Origin: G965202915 sp965202915 | GTDB lineage: Bacteria > Pseudomonadota > Gammaproteobacteria > Eutrophobiales > Eutrophobiaceae | Direction: 5' to 3' | Assembly: GCA_965202915.1 (NCBI GenBank) | Contig: OZ241847.1 | Span: 496,001 to 560,000 of the forward strand | Length of the DNA: 64,000 nucleotides | In this document: positions 26,198 through 38,100 of the stretch, one piece after another | How positions within the stretch are numbered: the first letter of the stretch is position 1 | Layout of the letters: the number at the start of each line of letters is the position of its first letter | The notes under the pieces: model-generated | Databases searched by the model: none | The model's input: the letters and a program-made list of their open reading frames with translations, nothing else | Told to the model about the DNA's origin: nothing | Translations under genes and position numbers: made by a program

Positions 26198-27178
26198 ATG
26201 AAGGCGCCGGTGCGGGTTGCCGTCACCGGGGCGGCGGGGCAAATAGGCTATGCGCTGCTGTTTCGCATCGCCTCCGGTCAGATGTTGGGGGAGGACCAAC
26301 CGCTGATTCTACAGATGCTGGAAGTGCCGCCGGCGTTAAAGGCGCTGGAAGGGGTGGTGATGGAGATAGATGATTGTGCCTTTCCGCTGGTGGCGGGGTA
26401 CGTGACCTCGGACGATCCCGGCGAGGCCTTTAAGGACGCCGATTACGCCTTAATGGTGGGTTCCAGGCCGCGCGGTGCGGGTATGGAGCGCAGTGATTTA
26501 CTGGAGGCCAACGGCGGCATTTTTAAGGTGCAGGGGCGGGCATTGAACGATCATGCCGGTTCGGACGTCAAGGTCGTGGTTGTGGGTAATCCGGCCAATA
26601 CCAACGCCCATACCGCGATGCTTAATGCGCCTGATCTGGATTCCAGAAATTTCACCGCATTGACCCGGCTGGATCATAATCGTGCCCTGGCTCAGTTGGC
26701 CCAACAGAGCGGTGCGCGGGTGAGCGATATCAAAAAAATGACCATCTGGGGCAATCATTCCACCACTCAGTATCCCGATATCAGTCATGCCACCGTCGGC
26801 GGTCGCGCCGCCAGTGAGCGGGTTGATCGGGATTGGTATCAAAATCAATATATCCCGCGTGTTGCCAGGCGCGGCGCCGAGATTATCCAGGCCCGCGGGG
26901 CCTCCAGCGCGGCTTCGGCGGCAAACGCCGCCATCGCCCATATGCGTGATTGGGTACGGGGTACGCCGGATGATGACTGGACCAGCATGGCCGTGCCGAG
27001 TGACGGCAGTTACGGCATTCCCGAAGGCTTGATATATTCGTTTCCGGTGACCTGTAAAGGCGGGGATTATTCCATTGTGCAGGGGCTGGAAATCGATGCA
27101 TTCAGTCGCACAAAAATGGATGCCACCCGCAAGGAATTGGAAGAGGAGAGGGAGATGGTGGCAAAATTGCTGAGCTGA
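26198..27178 (+). CDS. mdh: Malate dehydrogenase (NAD-dependent)
   Basis: Oxidises malate to oxaloacetate. The protein (326 aa) has a Rossmann motif TGAAGQIGY at residues 10-18, the mobile-loop arginines in SRPRGAGMERSD, NPANTNA, and the catalytic His in WGNHSTTQ. This is the dimeric cytosolic-type MDH of about 326-329 aa, not the 312-aa E. coli type. A good Shine-Dalgarno (GGGAGG, 9 nt upstream) supports the ATG. It lies directly after gltA and ends 4 bp from the convergent HAD gene. Confidence 0.95.
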   Translation: MKAPVRVAVTGAAGQIGYALLFRIASGQMLGEDQPLILQMLEVPPALKALEGVVMEIDDCAFPLVAGYVTSDDPGEAFKDADYALMVGSRPRGAGMERSDLLEANGGIFKVQGRALNDHAGSDVKVVVVGNPANTNAHTAMLNAPDLDSRNFTALTRLDHNRALAQLAQQSGARVSDIKKMTIWGNHSTTQYPDISHATVGGRAASERVDRDWYQNQYIPRVARRGAEIIQARGASSAASAANAAIAHMRDWVRGTPDDDWTSMAVPSDGSYGIPEGLIYSFPVTCKGGDYSIVQGLEIDAFSRTKMDATRKELEEEREMVAKLLS

Positions 27179-27182
27179 GTGT

Positions 27183-27839
27183 CTATCTCAGGCTGATGAT
27201 CGGCCAGCCTCTCAGGTCGGCCACTTGCCTGAGCTGATCGTCCGGATCTACGGTCACCGGACGTTCAACCTGTTCCAGTAGCGGGATATCATTATGCGAA
27301 TCGCTGTAAAACCAGCTTTTCTTTACCTTGACTTGTCGCTGTTGCAGCCATTCCCGCAATCGGCTTACCTTGCCTTCGGCATATGAAGGCGTACCGCTTA
27401 CCCGCCCGGTGTAGCGGCCGTCGCGCATTTCCGGCTCGCAGGCGATCAGGTTATTTATATTGAATGCCGCGGCTATGGGTTCGGTCAAAAACCGGTTGGT
27501 GGCGGTGATGATCATCAATTCATGTCCCCGCTCGCGGTGGTCCTGTACCAGTTCCCGCGCCTTCGGCAGAATGATCGGATCAATCATCTCGGCCATATAC
27601 TCGGTACGCCAGCTCAGCAGGGTGTTGAGGTCGTGATTGGCCAGAGCTTGCAGTTGAAAGGCCAGAAAGGCAAGGATATCGAGTTTGCCGGCCTGATAAG
27701 ACCGGTAGAATGCCTTGCGTTTCTCAGTATGGCCTGAGGCGGCATCGATATAACCACGTTGGTCAAGGAATTGTCCCCAAAGATAGTCGCTGTCTCCGCC
27801 TATCAGCGTATTATCGAGGTCAAATATCGCCAGCTCCAT
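27183..27839 (-). CDS. HAD-superfamily subfamily IB hydrolase
   Basis: Phosphatase of the HAD-IB group (218 aa from the Met at 27839). Motif I is FDLDNTLIGGDSDYLW near the N-terminus, motif II is MIITATNRFL, and motif III is FYSDSHNDIPLL. Members include SerB-like and phospholipid-head-group phosphatases; the substrate cannot be told here. MELAIFDLD at 27839, behind GAGAAG, is preferred over the longer frame opening at 27860. It converges on mdh with a 4-bp gap. Confidence 0.88.
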   Translation of the reverse strand: MELAIFDLDNTLIGGDSDYLWGQFLDQRGYIDAASGHTEKRKAFYRSYQAGKLDILAFLAFQLQALANHDLNTLLSWRTEYMAEMIDPIILPKARELVQDHRERGHELMIITATNRFLTEPIAAAFNINNLIACEPEMRDGRYTGRVSGTPSYAEGKVSRLREWLQQRQVKVKKSWFYSDSHNDIPLLEQVERPVTVDPDDQLRQVADLRGWPIISLR

Positions 27840-28012
27840 GGTCTTCTCAGAGTGCCCCATCCAGAGTATATGCTAACCGGCGGGCCCTTGGCCCCATCCA
27901 AATAAAATCAATAAAAAAACTAATTTAATCAATGTAATAAAAGATTATCTTAATCTATTATATAGATTTTTGACAACGATTGGGGTGGGGCGGGATTAAG
28001 GGCAGCGTGTTG

Positions 28013-28432
28013 TTACTGCGGATCGGTGGCCGGTGCCGCCGGTTGGTTTGATCCGCGGGTCGCCATATAGCGCATCAGATTGGACAGTAGTTTATTGGCC
28101 TCTTGATTGCTGATATTCCAACTGAATTTTCTTGCCACCTCCGGAGAGTAATTGCCCTGGGTGATCTGCATATGCAGTTTTTCCAGAATGAAGCCGCAGG
28201 ATTTCATTGCAGTATCGGCCACTTGTCTGGGATCCGTGCTCTGCTCTATCATCTTTAAGGATTTTTCCTGCAGGCAGGCCTGGTAATCCGCCCTGGCGGT
28301 AAACACCATCCGATATTCTTCCTGGGTGAAGCCGGCCGGGTCCTTAAATTCCGCCTCGGCACCGGCGGAAACAAGCACAGAGAACAGGCTAGTAAAAAAG
28401 ATAATTCCTAATGAAAACAATATATTATTCAT
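28013..28432 (-). CDS. Small secreted protein of unknown function
   Basis: A 139-aa protein with an N-terminal signal peptide (ILFSLGIIFFTSLFSVLVSA, cleavage near residue 26), a helical mature part with two Cys (YQACLQEK and MKSCGFIL) and a Pro/Ala-rich tail. It starts 6 bases after the Dps-like gene stop, so it may share its transcript. I do not recognise the family. Confidence 0.65.
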   Translation of the reverse strand: MNNILFSLGIIFFTSLFSVLVSAGAEAEFKDPAGFTQEEYRMVFTARADYQACLQEKSLKMIEQSTDPRQVADTAMKSCGFILEKLHMQITQGNYSPEVARKFSWNISNQEANKLLSNLMRYMATRGSNQPAAPATDPQ

Positions 28433-28438
28433 ATTTAT

Positions 28439-28918
28439 TCAATTCTTTTCTAGGAGACTTCGCAACATCCAGGCATTTTTTTCATGGATCTGCATCCGCT
28501 GTGTCAGCAGATCAGCGCTGGGTTCATCCGCGGCTTTTTCAACCCCTGGGAAGATTGAACGGGCGGTGCGCACCACCGTTTCCTGGCCTATTACCAGTTG
28601 TTTAATCATTTCCTCCGCCGAGGGCGTGCCGGTTTCTTCCTCGATGGAAGAGAGTTTGGCAAATTGCTGATAGGACCCCGGTGCGTTGACCCCAAGGGCA
28701 CGGATACGTTCCGCGATTTCATCCACCGCAGTCGCGAGCTCGGTATAATGTTGCTCAAATAGAACGTGCAGGGTGGTGAACATTGGCCCGGTCACGTTCC
28801 AGTGGAAATTATGGGTTTTCAAGTACAGGGTATAGCTGTCCGCCAGCAGGCGGGACAATCCGGCCGCAATTTCCCGCCGCTGGTTTTCAGCAATACCGAT
28901 ATCGATCTCCATGTTCAT
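28439..28918 (-). CDS. dps: Dps/ferritin-like DNA-protection protein
   Basis: A four-helix-bundle ferritin-like protein (159 aa) that sequesters iron with peroxide and protects DNA in dodecamers. The signature HNFHWNVTGPMF with later EQHYTELATAVDEIAERIRALG gives the inter-subunit ferroxidase ligands of the Dps family. The start at 28918 (MNMEID) is chosen because GGAGG lies 8 nt upstream; the longer frame begins at a TTG inside the Shine-Dalgarno region. There is no long Lys-rich N-terminal tail, so DNA binding may be weak. Confidence 0.88.
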   Translation of the reverse strand: MNMEIDIGIAENQRREIAAGLSRLLADSYTLYLKTHNFHWNVTGPMFTTLHVLFEQHYTELATAVDEIAERIRALGVNAPGSYQQFAKLSSIEEETGTPSAEEMIKQLVIGQETVVRTARSIFPGVEKAADEPSADLLTQRMQIHEKNAWMLRSLLEKN

Positions 28919-29117
28919 GTTTACGTCCTCCAAGGGTAATTTTGGATCATTCTAATATATTTTACGTATCCATATGAAGATAATTGTATAGGATAGTAAT
29001 AGGTTTAGCTTATCAAAAATCCATCCCACCGAGGGGTGATCTCCGGTCGTACGGAATGAAATTCCCCCGGGTTTGAATGCGAGGCGCACCGGCCGGTTTT
29101 GCCGGGGAAACACTGAT

Positions 29118-32100
29118 TTATGGCGACAATCCCGCCTGCTCGACCATATAATCCACGACGGCTTCGAGTTCATCATCACTCACCGTGTCGCCTCTGCCTC
29201 CACGCGCGGGCATATTCCCTCGGCCGTTGATCGCCGAATCGTAGAGTCCATCGATTCCTCTTTCCATGAGGCGCTGCATCCAGTCTTCCGTAGCCCCACG
29301 AATGGGTGCCATCAGAACACCGAAGTCATGACAACCCATACAACCAACGCTCGTATACAAAGCCTCGCCGTCAAGGCTGGGGGCATCTTCGTCTTCGATG
29401 GTCACCGTCGCGATCCTGGGGCTTCCCAAACTGACCCCGGTGGGCAGAATATCGGTCGTGATGGTAACAGTGAAGTTTTCATCGCTCTCCTGCACGTCAT
29501 CGTTGGTAATGGTGATGGCAAGATCGGCGTTTGTCTGTCTGGCCGGGATGGTCAGCGTCCGGGCACTCACAGCCGTGTAGTCGGTCGATGCAGTGGCCGT
29601 ACCGTCGGTGGTGGAAACGGTGAAATTAACGGCATTATCGGCTTCCGCACTCAAGTTGATCTGTACAGTCAAGGTGCCGGCATCCTCGACCACGGTATAG
29701 CTTGCCTGGGAGAAGGCAAGGGTGGCGCTGTCGTCATTCATGATATCCACCGTTGCGGTATCCGAGGGACTTAGAGTCACTCTGGCGGGCAGGCCGGGGG
29801 CGGTGATCGTGACCGTGAACTGCTCGTCTTCCTCGACCACGGCGTCATTGACAATGGTGAGGGGGAGATCGACGCTCGTCTGTCCGGCCAGGATAGTGAA
29901 TGTTTGAGCAACGACCGCGGTGTAGTCGCCCGCGGCGGTGGCCGTCCCATCGTTGGTGGAGACGGTGAATTCCACGTCACTGGCGGCCACCGCGCTCAGT
30001 GTAACTGGAATGGTAAGCATGCCGGCATCTTCTTCCACGGTATGGCTTGTCTCGGAAAAGGCGAGGGTGGCGCTGTCGTTATCGTTGATCTGCACCGTGC
30101 CGTCCGGAACCAGACTGATCCTGGCGGGCAGGCTGGCGGCGGTGATCGTGATCGTGAACTGCTCGTCTCCCTCGACCAGGTCGTCCTCGGCAATGGTGAG
30201 GGTGAGATCGACGCTCGTCTGTTCGGCCAGGATAGTCAATGTTTGAGCACTCGCGGTGTAGTCGCCCGGGGCGGTGGCCGTCCCATCGTTGGTGGAGATG
30301 GTGAATTCCACGTCACTGGCAACCGCCGCGCTTAGTGTAACTGGAATGGTAAGTATGCCGGCATTTTCTGCCACGGTATAGCTTGCCTGGGAGAAGCCGA
30401 GGGTGGCGCCGTCGTTATCCACGATACCCACCGTTGCGGTATCCGAGGGACTTAGAGTCACTCTGGCGGGCAGGCTGGCGGCGGTGATCGTGATCGTGAA
30501 CTGCTCGTCTTCCTCGACCAGGTCGTCCTCGGCAATGTTGAGGGTGAGTTGAGTGCTCGTCTGTTCGGCCGGGATAGTGAATGTTTGAGCACTGACCGCG
30601 GTGTAGTCGCCCGGGGCGGTGGCCGTCCCATCGGTGGTGGAGACGGTGAATTCCACGTTACTGGAAGCCGCTGCGCTCAGTGTCACTGGAATGGTAAGTA
30701 TGCCGGCATCTTCCGCCACGGTATGGCTTACCTCGGAGAAGCCGAGGGTGGCACTGTCATTATCGTTGATCCGCACCGTGCCGTCCGTTCCCAGACTGAC
30801 CCTGGCGGGCAGGCCGGCGGCGGTGATCGTGATCGTGAACTGCTCGTCTTCCTCGACCAGGGCGTCATCGGCAATGTTAAGGGTGAGTTGGGTGTCCGTC
30901 TGTCCGGCCAGGATAGTGAATGTTTGAGCACTGACCGCGGTGTAGTCGCCCGCGGCGGTGGCCGTCCCATCGGTGGTGGAGACGGTGAATTCCACGTCAC
31001 TGGCGGCCACCGCGCTAAGTGTAATTGGAATGGTAAGCATGCCGACATCTTCTTCCACGGTATAGCTTGCCTCGGAGAAGGCGAGGGTGGCGCTGTCGTC
31101 ATCGTCGATCCGCACCATGCCGTCCGGGACCAGACTGACCCCGGTGGGCAGGCTGGTGGCGGTGATCGTGACCGTGAACTGCTCGTCTTCCTCGACCAGG
31201 GCGTCCTCGGCAATGGTGAGGGTGAGTTGGGCGCTCGTCTGTCCGGCCAGGATAGTCAATGTTTGAGCACTCGCGGTGTAGTCGTCCGGGGCGGTGGCCG
31301 TCCCATCGGTGGTGGAGACGGTGAATTCCACGTCACTGGAAGCCACCGCGCTCAGTATAACTGGAATGGTAAGTATGCCGGCATTTTCCGCCACGGTATA
31401 GCTTGCCTCGGAAAAGGCGAGGGTGGCGCTGTCGTTATCGTTGATCTGCACCATGCCATCCGGGACCAGACTGACCCTGGCGGGCAGGCTGTCGGCGGTG
31501 ATCGTGATCGTGAACTGCTCGTCTCCCTCGACCAGGGCGTCCTCGACAATGTTGAGGGTGAGTTGGGTGCTCGTCTGTTCGGCCGGGATAGTGAATATTT
31601 GAGCACTGACCGCGGTGTAGTCGCCCGGGGCGGTGGCCGTTCCATCGGTGGTGGAGACGGTGAATTCCACGTCACTGGCAACGGCCACGCTCAGTGTAAC
31701 TGGAATGGTAATTATGCCGGCATCTTCCTCCACGGTATAGCTTGCCTCGGAGAAGGCGAGGGTGGCGCTGTCATTATCGTCGATCCGCACCATGCCGTCC
31801 GGTACCAGACTGACCCTGGCGGGCAGGCTGTCGGCGGTGATCGTGATCGTGAACTGCTCGTCTTCCTCGACCAGGTCGTCATCAGCGATGTTGAGGGTGA
31901 GTTGGGTGTCCGTCTGTCCGGCCGTGATAGTGAATGTTTGAGCACTGACCGCGGTGTAGTCGCCCGGGGCGATGGCCGTCCCATCGGTGGTGGAGACGGT
32001 GAAGTTCACGTTACTGGAAGCCGCCGCGCTCAGTGTCACTGGGATGGTAAGCATGCCAATGTTTTCCGCCACGGTATAGCTTGCCTCGGAGAAGCCGAGG

Positions 32101-35100
32101 GTGGCGCTGTCGTTATCGTTGATCTGCACCGTGCCGGCCGCTCCCAGACTGACCCTGGTGGGCAGGTCGCCGGCGGTGATCGTGACCGTGAACCGCTCGT
32201 CTTCCTCGACCAGGACGTCATCGACAATGTTGAGGGTGAGTTGGGCGTTCGTCTGTCCGGCCGTGATAGTGAATGTTTGAGCACTCACCTCGGTATAGTC
32301 GCCCGGGGCGGTGGCCGTCCCGTCGGTGGTGGAGACGGTGAATTCCACGTTACTGGAAGCCGCCGCGCTCAGTATAACTGGAATGGTAAGTATGCCAATG
32401 TTTTCCTCCACGGTATAGCTTGCCTCGGAGAAGGCGAGGGTGGCGCTGTCGTTATCCACGATGCGCACCGTTGCGGTATTCGAGGCGCTTAGAGTAACTC
32501 CGATGGGCAGGCTGTCGGCGGTGATCGTGATCGTGAACTGCTCGTCTTCCTCGACCAGGGCGTCATCGGCAATGTTGAGGGTGAGTTGGGTGTCCGTCTG
32601 TCCGTCCGTCTCCGTCTGTCCGGCCGTGATAGTGAATGTTTGAGCACTGACCGCGGTGTAGTCGCCCGGGGCGGTGGCCGTCCCATCGGTGGTGGAGATG
32701 GTGAAATCGACGTTACTGGCAGCCGCCGTACTCAAGATGATCGGCACGGTGATCACGCCGTCCGCTTCGTTCCCCTGGTAGCTTGTCTGTGATAAGGTCA
32801 ATATGGTGCTTTCGTCATCCACGATGCGTACCGTTGCCGTGGTCTGGGAGCCCAGATTAACTCCATTGGGCAGGCCGGTGGCGGTGATCGTGACCGTGAA
32901 GCTTTCTTCTCCTTCGGTTTGAGTATCATCATTAATAGTTATCACAAGATTGATGCTACGCTGTTCGGCCGGGATAGTGAGTGTTTGAGGGCTTACCACA
33001 GTGTAGTCGGCCGGGGCGGTGGCCGTCCCATCGGTGGTGGAGACGGTGAATTCCACGTCACGGGCGGCCGCCGCACTCAAGCTGATCGGTATGGTGAGGG
33101 TGTTGGCATCCTCAGTCACGGTATAGATTGCCTCCGGGAAGGCAAGTGCGGCATTGTCGTCATCCATGATACGCACGGTTGCCGTGGTTTGGGCGCCCGG
33201 ATTGATTCCGGTGGGCAGGCTGTCGGCGGTGATCGTGACCGTGAATTGCTCGTCTCCTTCGACCAGGGCGTCATTGGCAATGTTGAGGGTGAGCTCGGTG
33301 TCCGTCTGTCCGGCCGGGATGGTGAGTGGTTGAGCAGTTACCGCGGTGTAGTCGTCCGATGCGGTGGCCGTGTCATCGCTGGTGGAGATGGTGAAGTCCA
33401 CGTTACTGGAAGCCGCCGCACTCAAGCTGATCGGTATGGTGAGGGTGTTGGCATCCTCATTCACGGTATAGATTGCCTCCGGGAAGGCGAGTGTGGCACC
33501 GTCGTCATCCATGATACGCACGGTTGCGGTGGTGCGGGTGCCCGGATTGATTCCGGCGGGCAGGCTGGCGGCGGTGATCGTGACCGTGAATTGCTCGTCT
33601 CCTTCGACCAGGTCGTCATTGACAATGTTGAGGGTGAGCTCGGTGTCCGTCTGTCCGGCCGCGATGGTGAGTGGTTGAGCAGTTACCGCGGTGTAGTCGT
33701 CCGACGCGGTGGCCGTGTCATCGCTGGTGGAGATGGTGAAGTCCACGTTACTGGAAGCCGTCGCACTCAAGCTGATCGGTATGGTGAGGGTGTTGGCATC
33801 CTCATTCACGGTATAGATTGCCTCCGGGAAGGCGAGTGTGGCGCCGTCGTCATCCATGATACGCACGGTTGCGGTGGTCTGGGCGCCCGGATTGATTCCG
33901 GCGGGCAGGCTGGCGGCGGTGATCGTGACCGTGAATTGCTCGTCTCCTTCGACCAGGTCGTCATTGGCAATGTTGAGGGTGATCTCGGTGTCCGTCTGTC
34001 CGGCCGCGATGGTGAGTGGTTGAGCGCTTACCGCGGTGTAGTCGTCCGATGCGGTGGCCGTGTCATCGCTGGTGGAGATGGTGAAGTCCACGTTACTGGA
34101 AGCCGTCGCACTCAAGTTGATCGGTATGGTGAGGGTGTTGGCATCCTCATTCACGGTATAGATTGCTTCCGGGAAGGCGAGTGTGGCGCCGTCGTCATCC
34201 ATGATACGCACGGTTGCGGTGGTTTGGGCGCCCGGATTGATTCCGGCGGGCAGGCTGGCGGCGGTGATCGTGATCGTGAATTGCTCGTCTCCTTCGACCA
34301 GGTCGTCATTGACAATGTTGAGGGTGAGCTCGGTGTTTGTCTGTCCGGCCGCGATGGTGAGTGTTTGAGCGCTTACCGCAGTGTAGTCGTCCGACGCGGT
34401 GGCCGTGTCATCGCTGGTGGAGATGGTAAAGTCCACGTTACTGGAAGCCGCCGTACTCAAGCTGATCGGTATGGTGAGGGTGTTGGCATCCTCATTCACG
34501 GTATAGATTGCCTCCGGGAAGGCGAGTGTGGCGCCGTCGTCATCCATGATACGCACGGTTGCGGTGGTTTGGGCGCCCGGATTGATTCCGGCGGGCAGGC
34601 TGGCGGCGGTGATCGTGATCGTGAATTGCTCGTCTCCTTCGACCAGGGCGTCATTGGCAATGTTGAGGGTGAGCTCGGTGCTCGTCTGTCCGGCCGCGAT
34701 GGTGAGCGGTTGAGCAGTTACCGCAGTGTAGTCGTCCGACGCGGTGGCCGTGTCATCGCTGGTGGAGATGGTGAAGTCCACGTTACTGGAAGCCGCCGCA
34801 CTCAAGTTGATCGGTATGGTGAGGGTGTTGGCATCCTCATTCACGGTATAGATTGCCTCCGGGAAGGCGAGTGTGGCGCCGTCGTCATCCATGATACGCA
34901 CGGTTGCGGTGGTGCGGGTGCCCGGATTGATTCCGGCGGGCAGGCTGGCGGCGGTGATCGTGACCGTGAATTGCTCGTCTCCTTCGACCAGGTCGTCATT
35001 GACAATGTTGAGGGTGAGCTCGGTGTTCGTCTGTCCGGCCGCGATGGTGAGTGGTTGAGCGCTTACCGCAGTGTAGTCGTCCGATGCGGTGGCCGTGTCA

Positions 35101-38100
35101 TCGCTGGTGGAGATGGTGAAGTCCACGTTACTGGAAGCCGCCGTACTCAAGCTGATCGGTATGGTGAGGGTGTTGGCATCCTCATTCACGGTATAGATTG
35201 CCTCCGGGAAGGCGAGTGTGGCGCCGTCGTCATCCATGATACGCACGGTTGCGGTGGTTTGGGCGCCCAAATTGACTCCGGCGGGCAGGCTGGCGGCGGT
35301 GATCGTGACCGTGAATTGCTCGTCTCCTTCGACCAGGTCGTCATTGGCAATGTTAAGGGTGATCTCGGCGTCCGTCTGTCCGGCCGCGATGGTGAGTGGT
35401 TGAGCGCTTACCGCGGTGTAGTCGTCCGATGCGGTGGCCGTGTCATCGCTGGTGGAGATGGTGAAGTCCACGTTACTGGAAGTCGTCGCACTCAAGCTGA
35501 TCGGTATGGTGAGGGTGTTGGCATCCTCATTCACGGTATAGATTGCCTCCGGGAAGGCAAGCGCGGCGCCGTCGTCATCCACGATACCCACGGTTGCGGT
35601 GGTTTGGGCGCCCAAATTGACTCCGGCGGGCAGGCTGGCGGCGGTGATCGTGATCGTGAATTGTTCGTTTCCTTCGACCAGGTCGTCATTGGCAATGTTG
35701 AGGGTGAGCTCGGTGTTTGTCTGTCCGGCCGCGATGGTGAATGTCTGAGCGCTTACCGCGGTGTAGTCGTCCGATGCGGTGGCCGTGTCATCGCTGGTGG
35801 AGATGATGAAGTCCACGTTACTGGAAGCCGCCGTACTCAAGTTGATCGGTATGGTGAGGGTGTTGGCATCCTCAGTCACGGTATAGATTGCTTCCGGGAA
35901 GGCGAGTGTGGCGCCGTCGTCATCCACGATACTCACGGTTGCGGTGGTTTGGGCGCCCGGATTGATTCCGGCGGGCAGGCTGGCGGCGGTGATCGTGACC
36001 GTGAATTGCTCGTCTCCTTCGACCAGGGCGTCATTGGCAATGTTGAGGGTGAGCTCGGTGTTCGTCTGTCCGGCCGGGATGGTGAGTGTTTGAGCACTGA
36101 CCGCGGTGTAGTCGGCCGGTGCGGTGGCCGTGCCATCAATGGTGGAAACGATGAAGTCGACATCGGCAACGGCCATGGTACTCAGGGTGATCTCCACAAT
36201 GACCGTACCGTTCGATTCATCCGCGCGGTAGCTGATCTGTGAAAAACCCAATGTTGATTGTTCAGGATCGCGTACTTCCAGTGTTAGCGAACTGCTGAGC
36301 CCGTCGTAGCGTGGGTCTTCTGAGCGGTAGCTCAGGTTAATGACTGCTGAATATGTCTCCATCTGTCTGAGCACTGCGCCGCGGGTGTTTTGCGGCGTGC
36401 CTGTTTCCGCTGCACCCACTGCTGAACTGATCAGGCTGCTTGCAACGGCTGTCCGGGGCGGGACGCGTACCCACGCCGTCTGTGGCTGATTCCAGTTGTT
36501 CGGGGTAAAGCGCAATGTAATCGTCTCAGTGAACGGCCCGTTGCCGCCGGTTGCGCTGTATTCGATCGATTCTTCGCCGGAATGCGTGAGGGTCACGAAA
36601 ACGTCGGCTATCGGTCGCTCGGGCAGCGCCGGGATCACCAATGGAAATGCCACGTTGGAAAATACCGTCTCCGGTACCCCAGGCCCAAGCAGGGGCGAAG
36701 AAACCGCAAGCCTGATCACTCTCTCTTCAGTGAAAATTCTTTTTTGCCGTTCTATCGGACGGAACAGATCGGGGTGGAACTTTGTCGATGCACTTCGCTC
36801 CCGCACTGGCAGGCGCAGGTGCAAGCCCAAATTCCAGCGATCATCCCATATCTGATCATCGTAACGGCTATAGCTTGCGGTTAACTCGATCCCCGGCCAA
36901 AGCTTATGCGCCAGGCCGATTTCATGTCCGGTCCGAGTATTATCCGGCTGATCTTCCAGCCTGGATTTCCATATGGAGGCCCGGCCCTGGACGCTCAGGG
37001 ACTCTGCCAGGGCATAGTCGAAGTAAAACTCGGCTCCATCCAGCGCGCTTTCCTCGTACTGAAATGCATCCTCGCTGCGCCCTCGCTTCCATCCTCCCAG
37101 GCGTTTATACAGATTCAGTGATAAATACCCCGCCCCTGACCGATAATCGGCACTGAGTCCAAGGCGTTGATGTCCATGGTCAAGGTTATAGTCGAAGAAT
37201 CCTCCCAATCCAAAAATGGCCGATTCGTCCTTTTGGAAACGATGACCCAGTCCCAGGGACAAATCCTCCCGGTAAGTGCCGTGCCGGTCTTCCCACAAGG
37301 CCAATCCCGGCTGTAAAAACCAGGTGGATTGGTTCTCGTTAATGACAAACGGGATCAATGCATCGACCTCTCCATGGAGGCCGCGTCTCCCCAGGCGCAG
37401 ATCAGATTCGATTTGAAAATGATTACCAAAGAATGCCTTTTGTCCAAGTTGCTCGACATAATCCGCCCCGCGGGCAAGCAATCTATCTGCCAGGCGAGCC
37501 TTTAAACGGTCCGCCGCATCCTTCCCTTCCATGCCCTGCTTTACAGGGTCGCCAGGCCGGTCTTTGGTGCCGCCCGCCTCAGGCCGGTTTGCCTGCTCCG
37601 GTAAATCGGATGAATCGGTTTGCCGGGTCGTATCCTGAACGTCGGCCTGTTGAGACGCGGCGACCGCAGGCACCGATTCATCGGGTCCGGGTTGTGGTTG
37701 TTTGATAGTGTCCGCGGCGACCGCGGGTCTGGCAAGTGTCTTGCCCTGGTGGCAGGTATGGCAATTGATCCCACCCTCGGGGTTATTCTGGTTCAGATTC
37801 TGGACCATCCGTATCATTTCGCGCGCCCGCTGTTTGGTCGGTTTGGCGTCCGAGGAGAAATCGTTTAGATCGTGGCAATATGTGCACTGCACACCCAGAG
37901 ACTGCGTCATGAAGGCCATGTTTGACATGAGTTTCGCGGTGTCCAGGTACAGAACCTGAATATTGCTCAGAGAGGGCGCCGTGTCGTTTGCGTCCCTGCC
38001 GGGCGGGAAGTACTGAAATGACAGCTCGCTGGTGGCGGTTCGAGGTTGCAGCGGAGTGGCTAATTCCTGATAGCTATCCTGCGATTCTTCAAAGTTTTTG

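Noticed and set aside
32919..36242. An 1107-codon open frame on the plus strand (and another of 647 codons at 30549-32492)
   Set aside because: It is antisense to the Calx-beta array; its own 115-residue periodicity simply mirrors the repeats, and the minus-strand frame has signal peptide, haem motifs and recognised domains.
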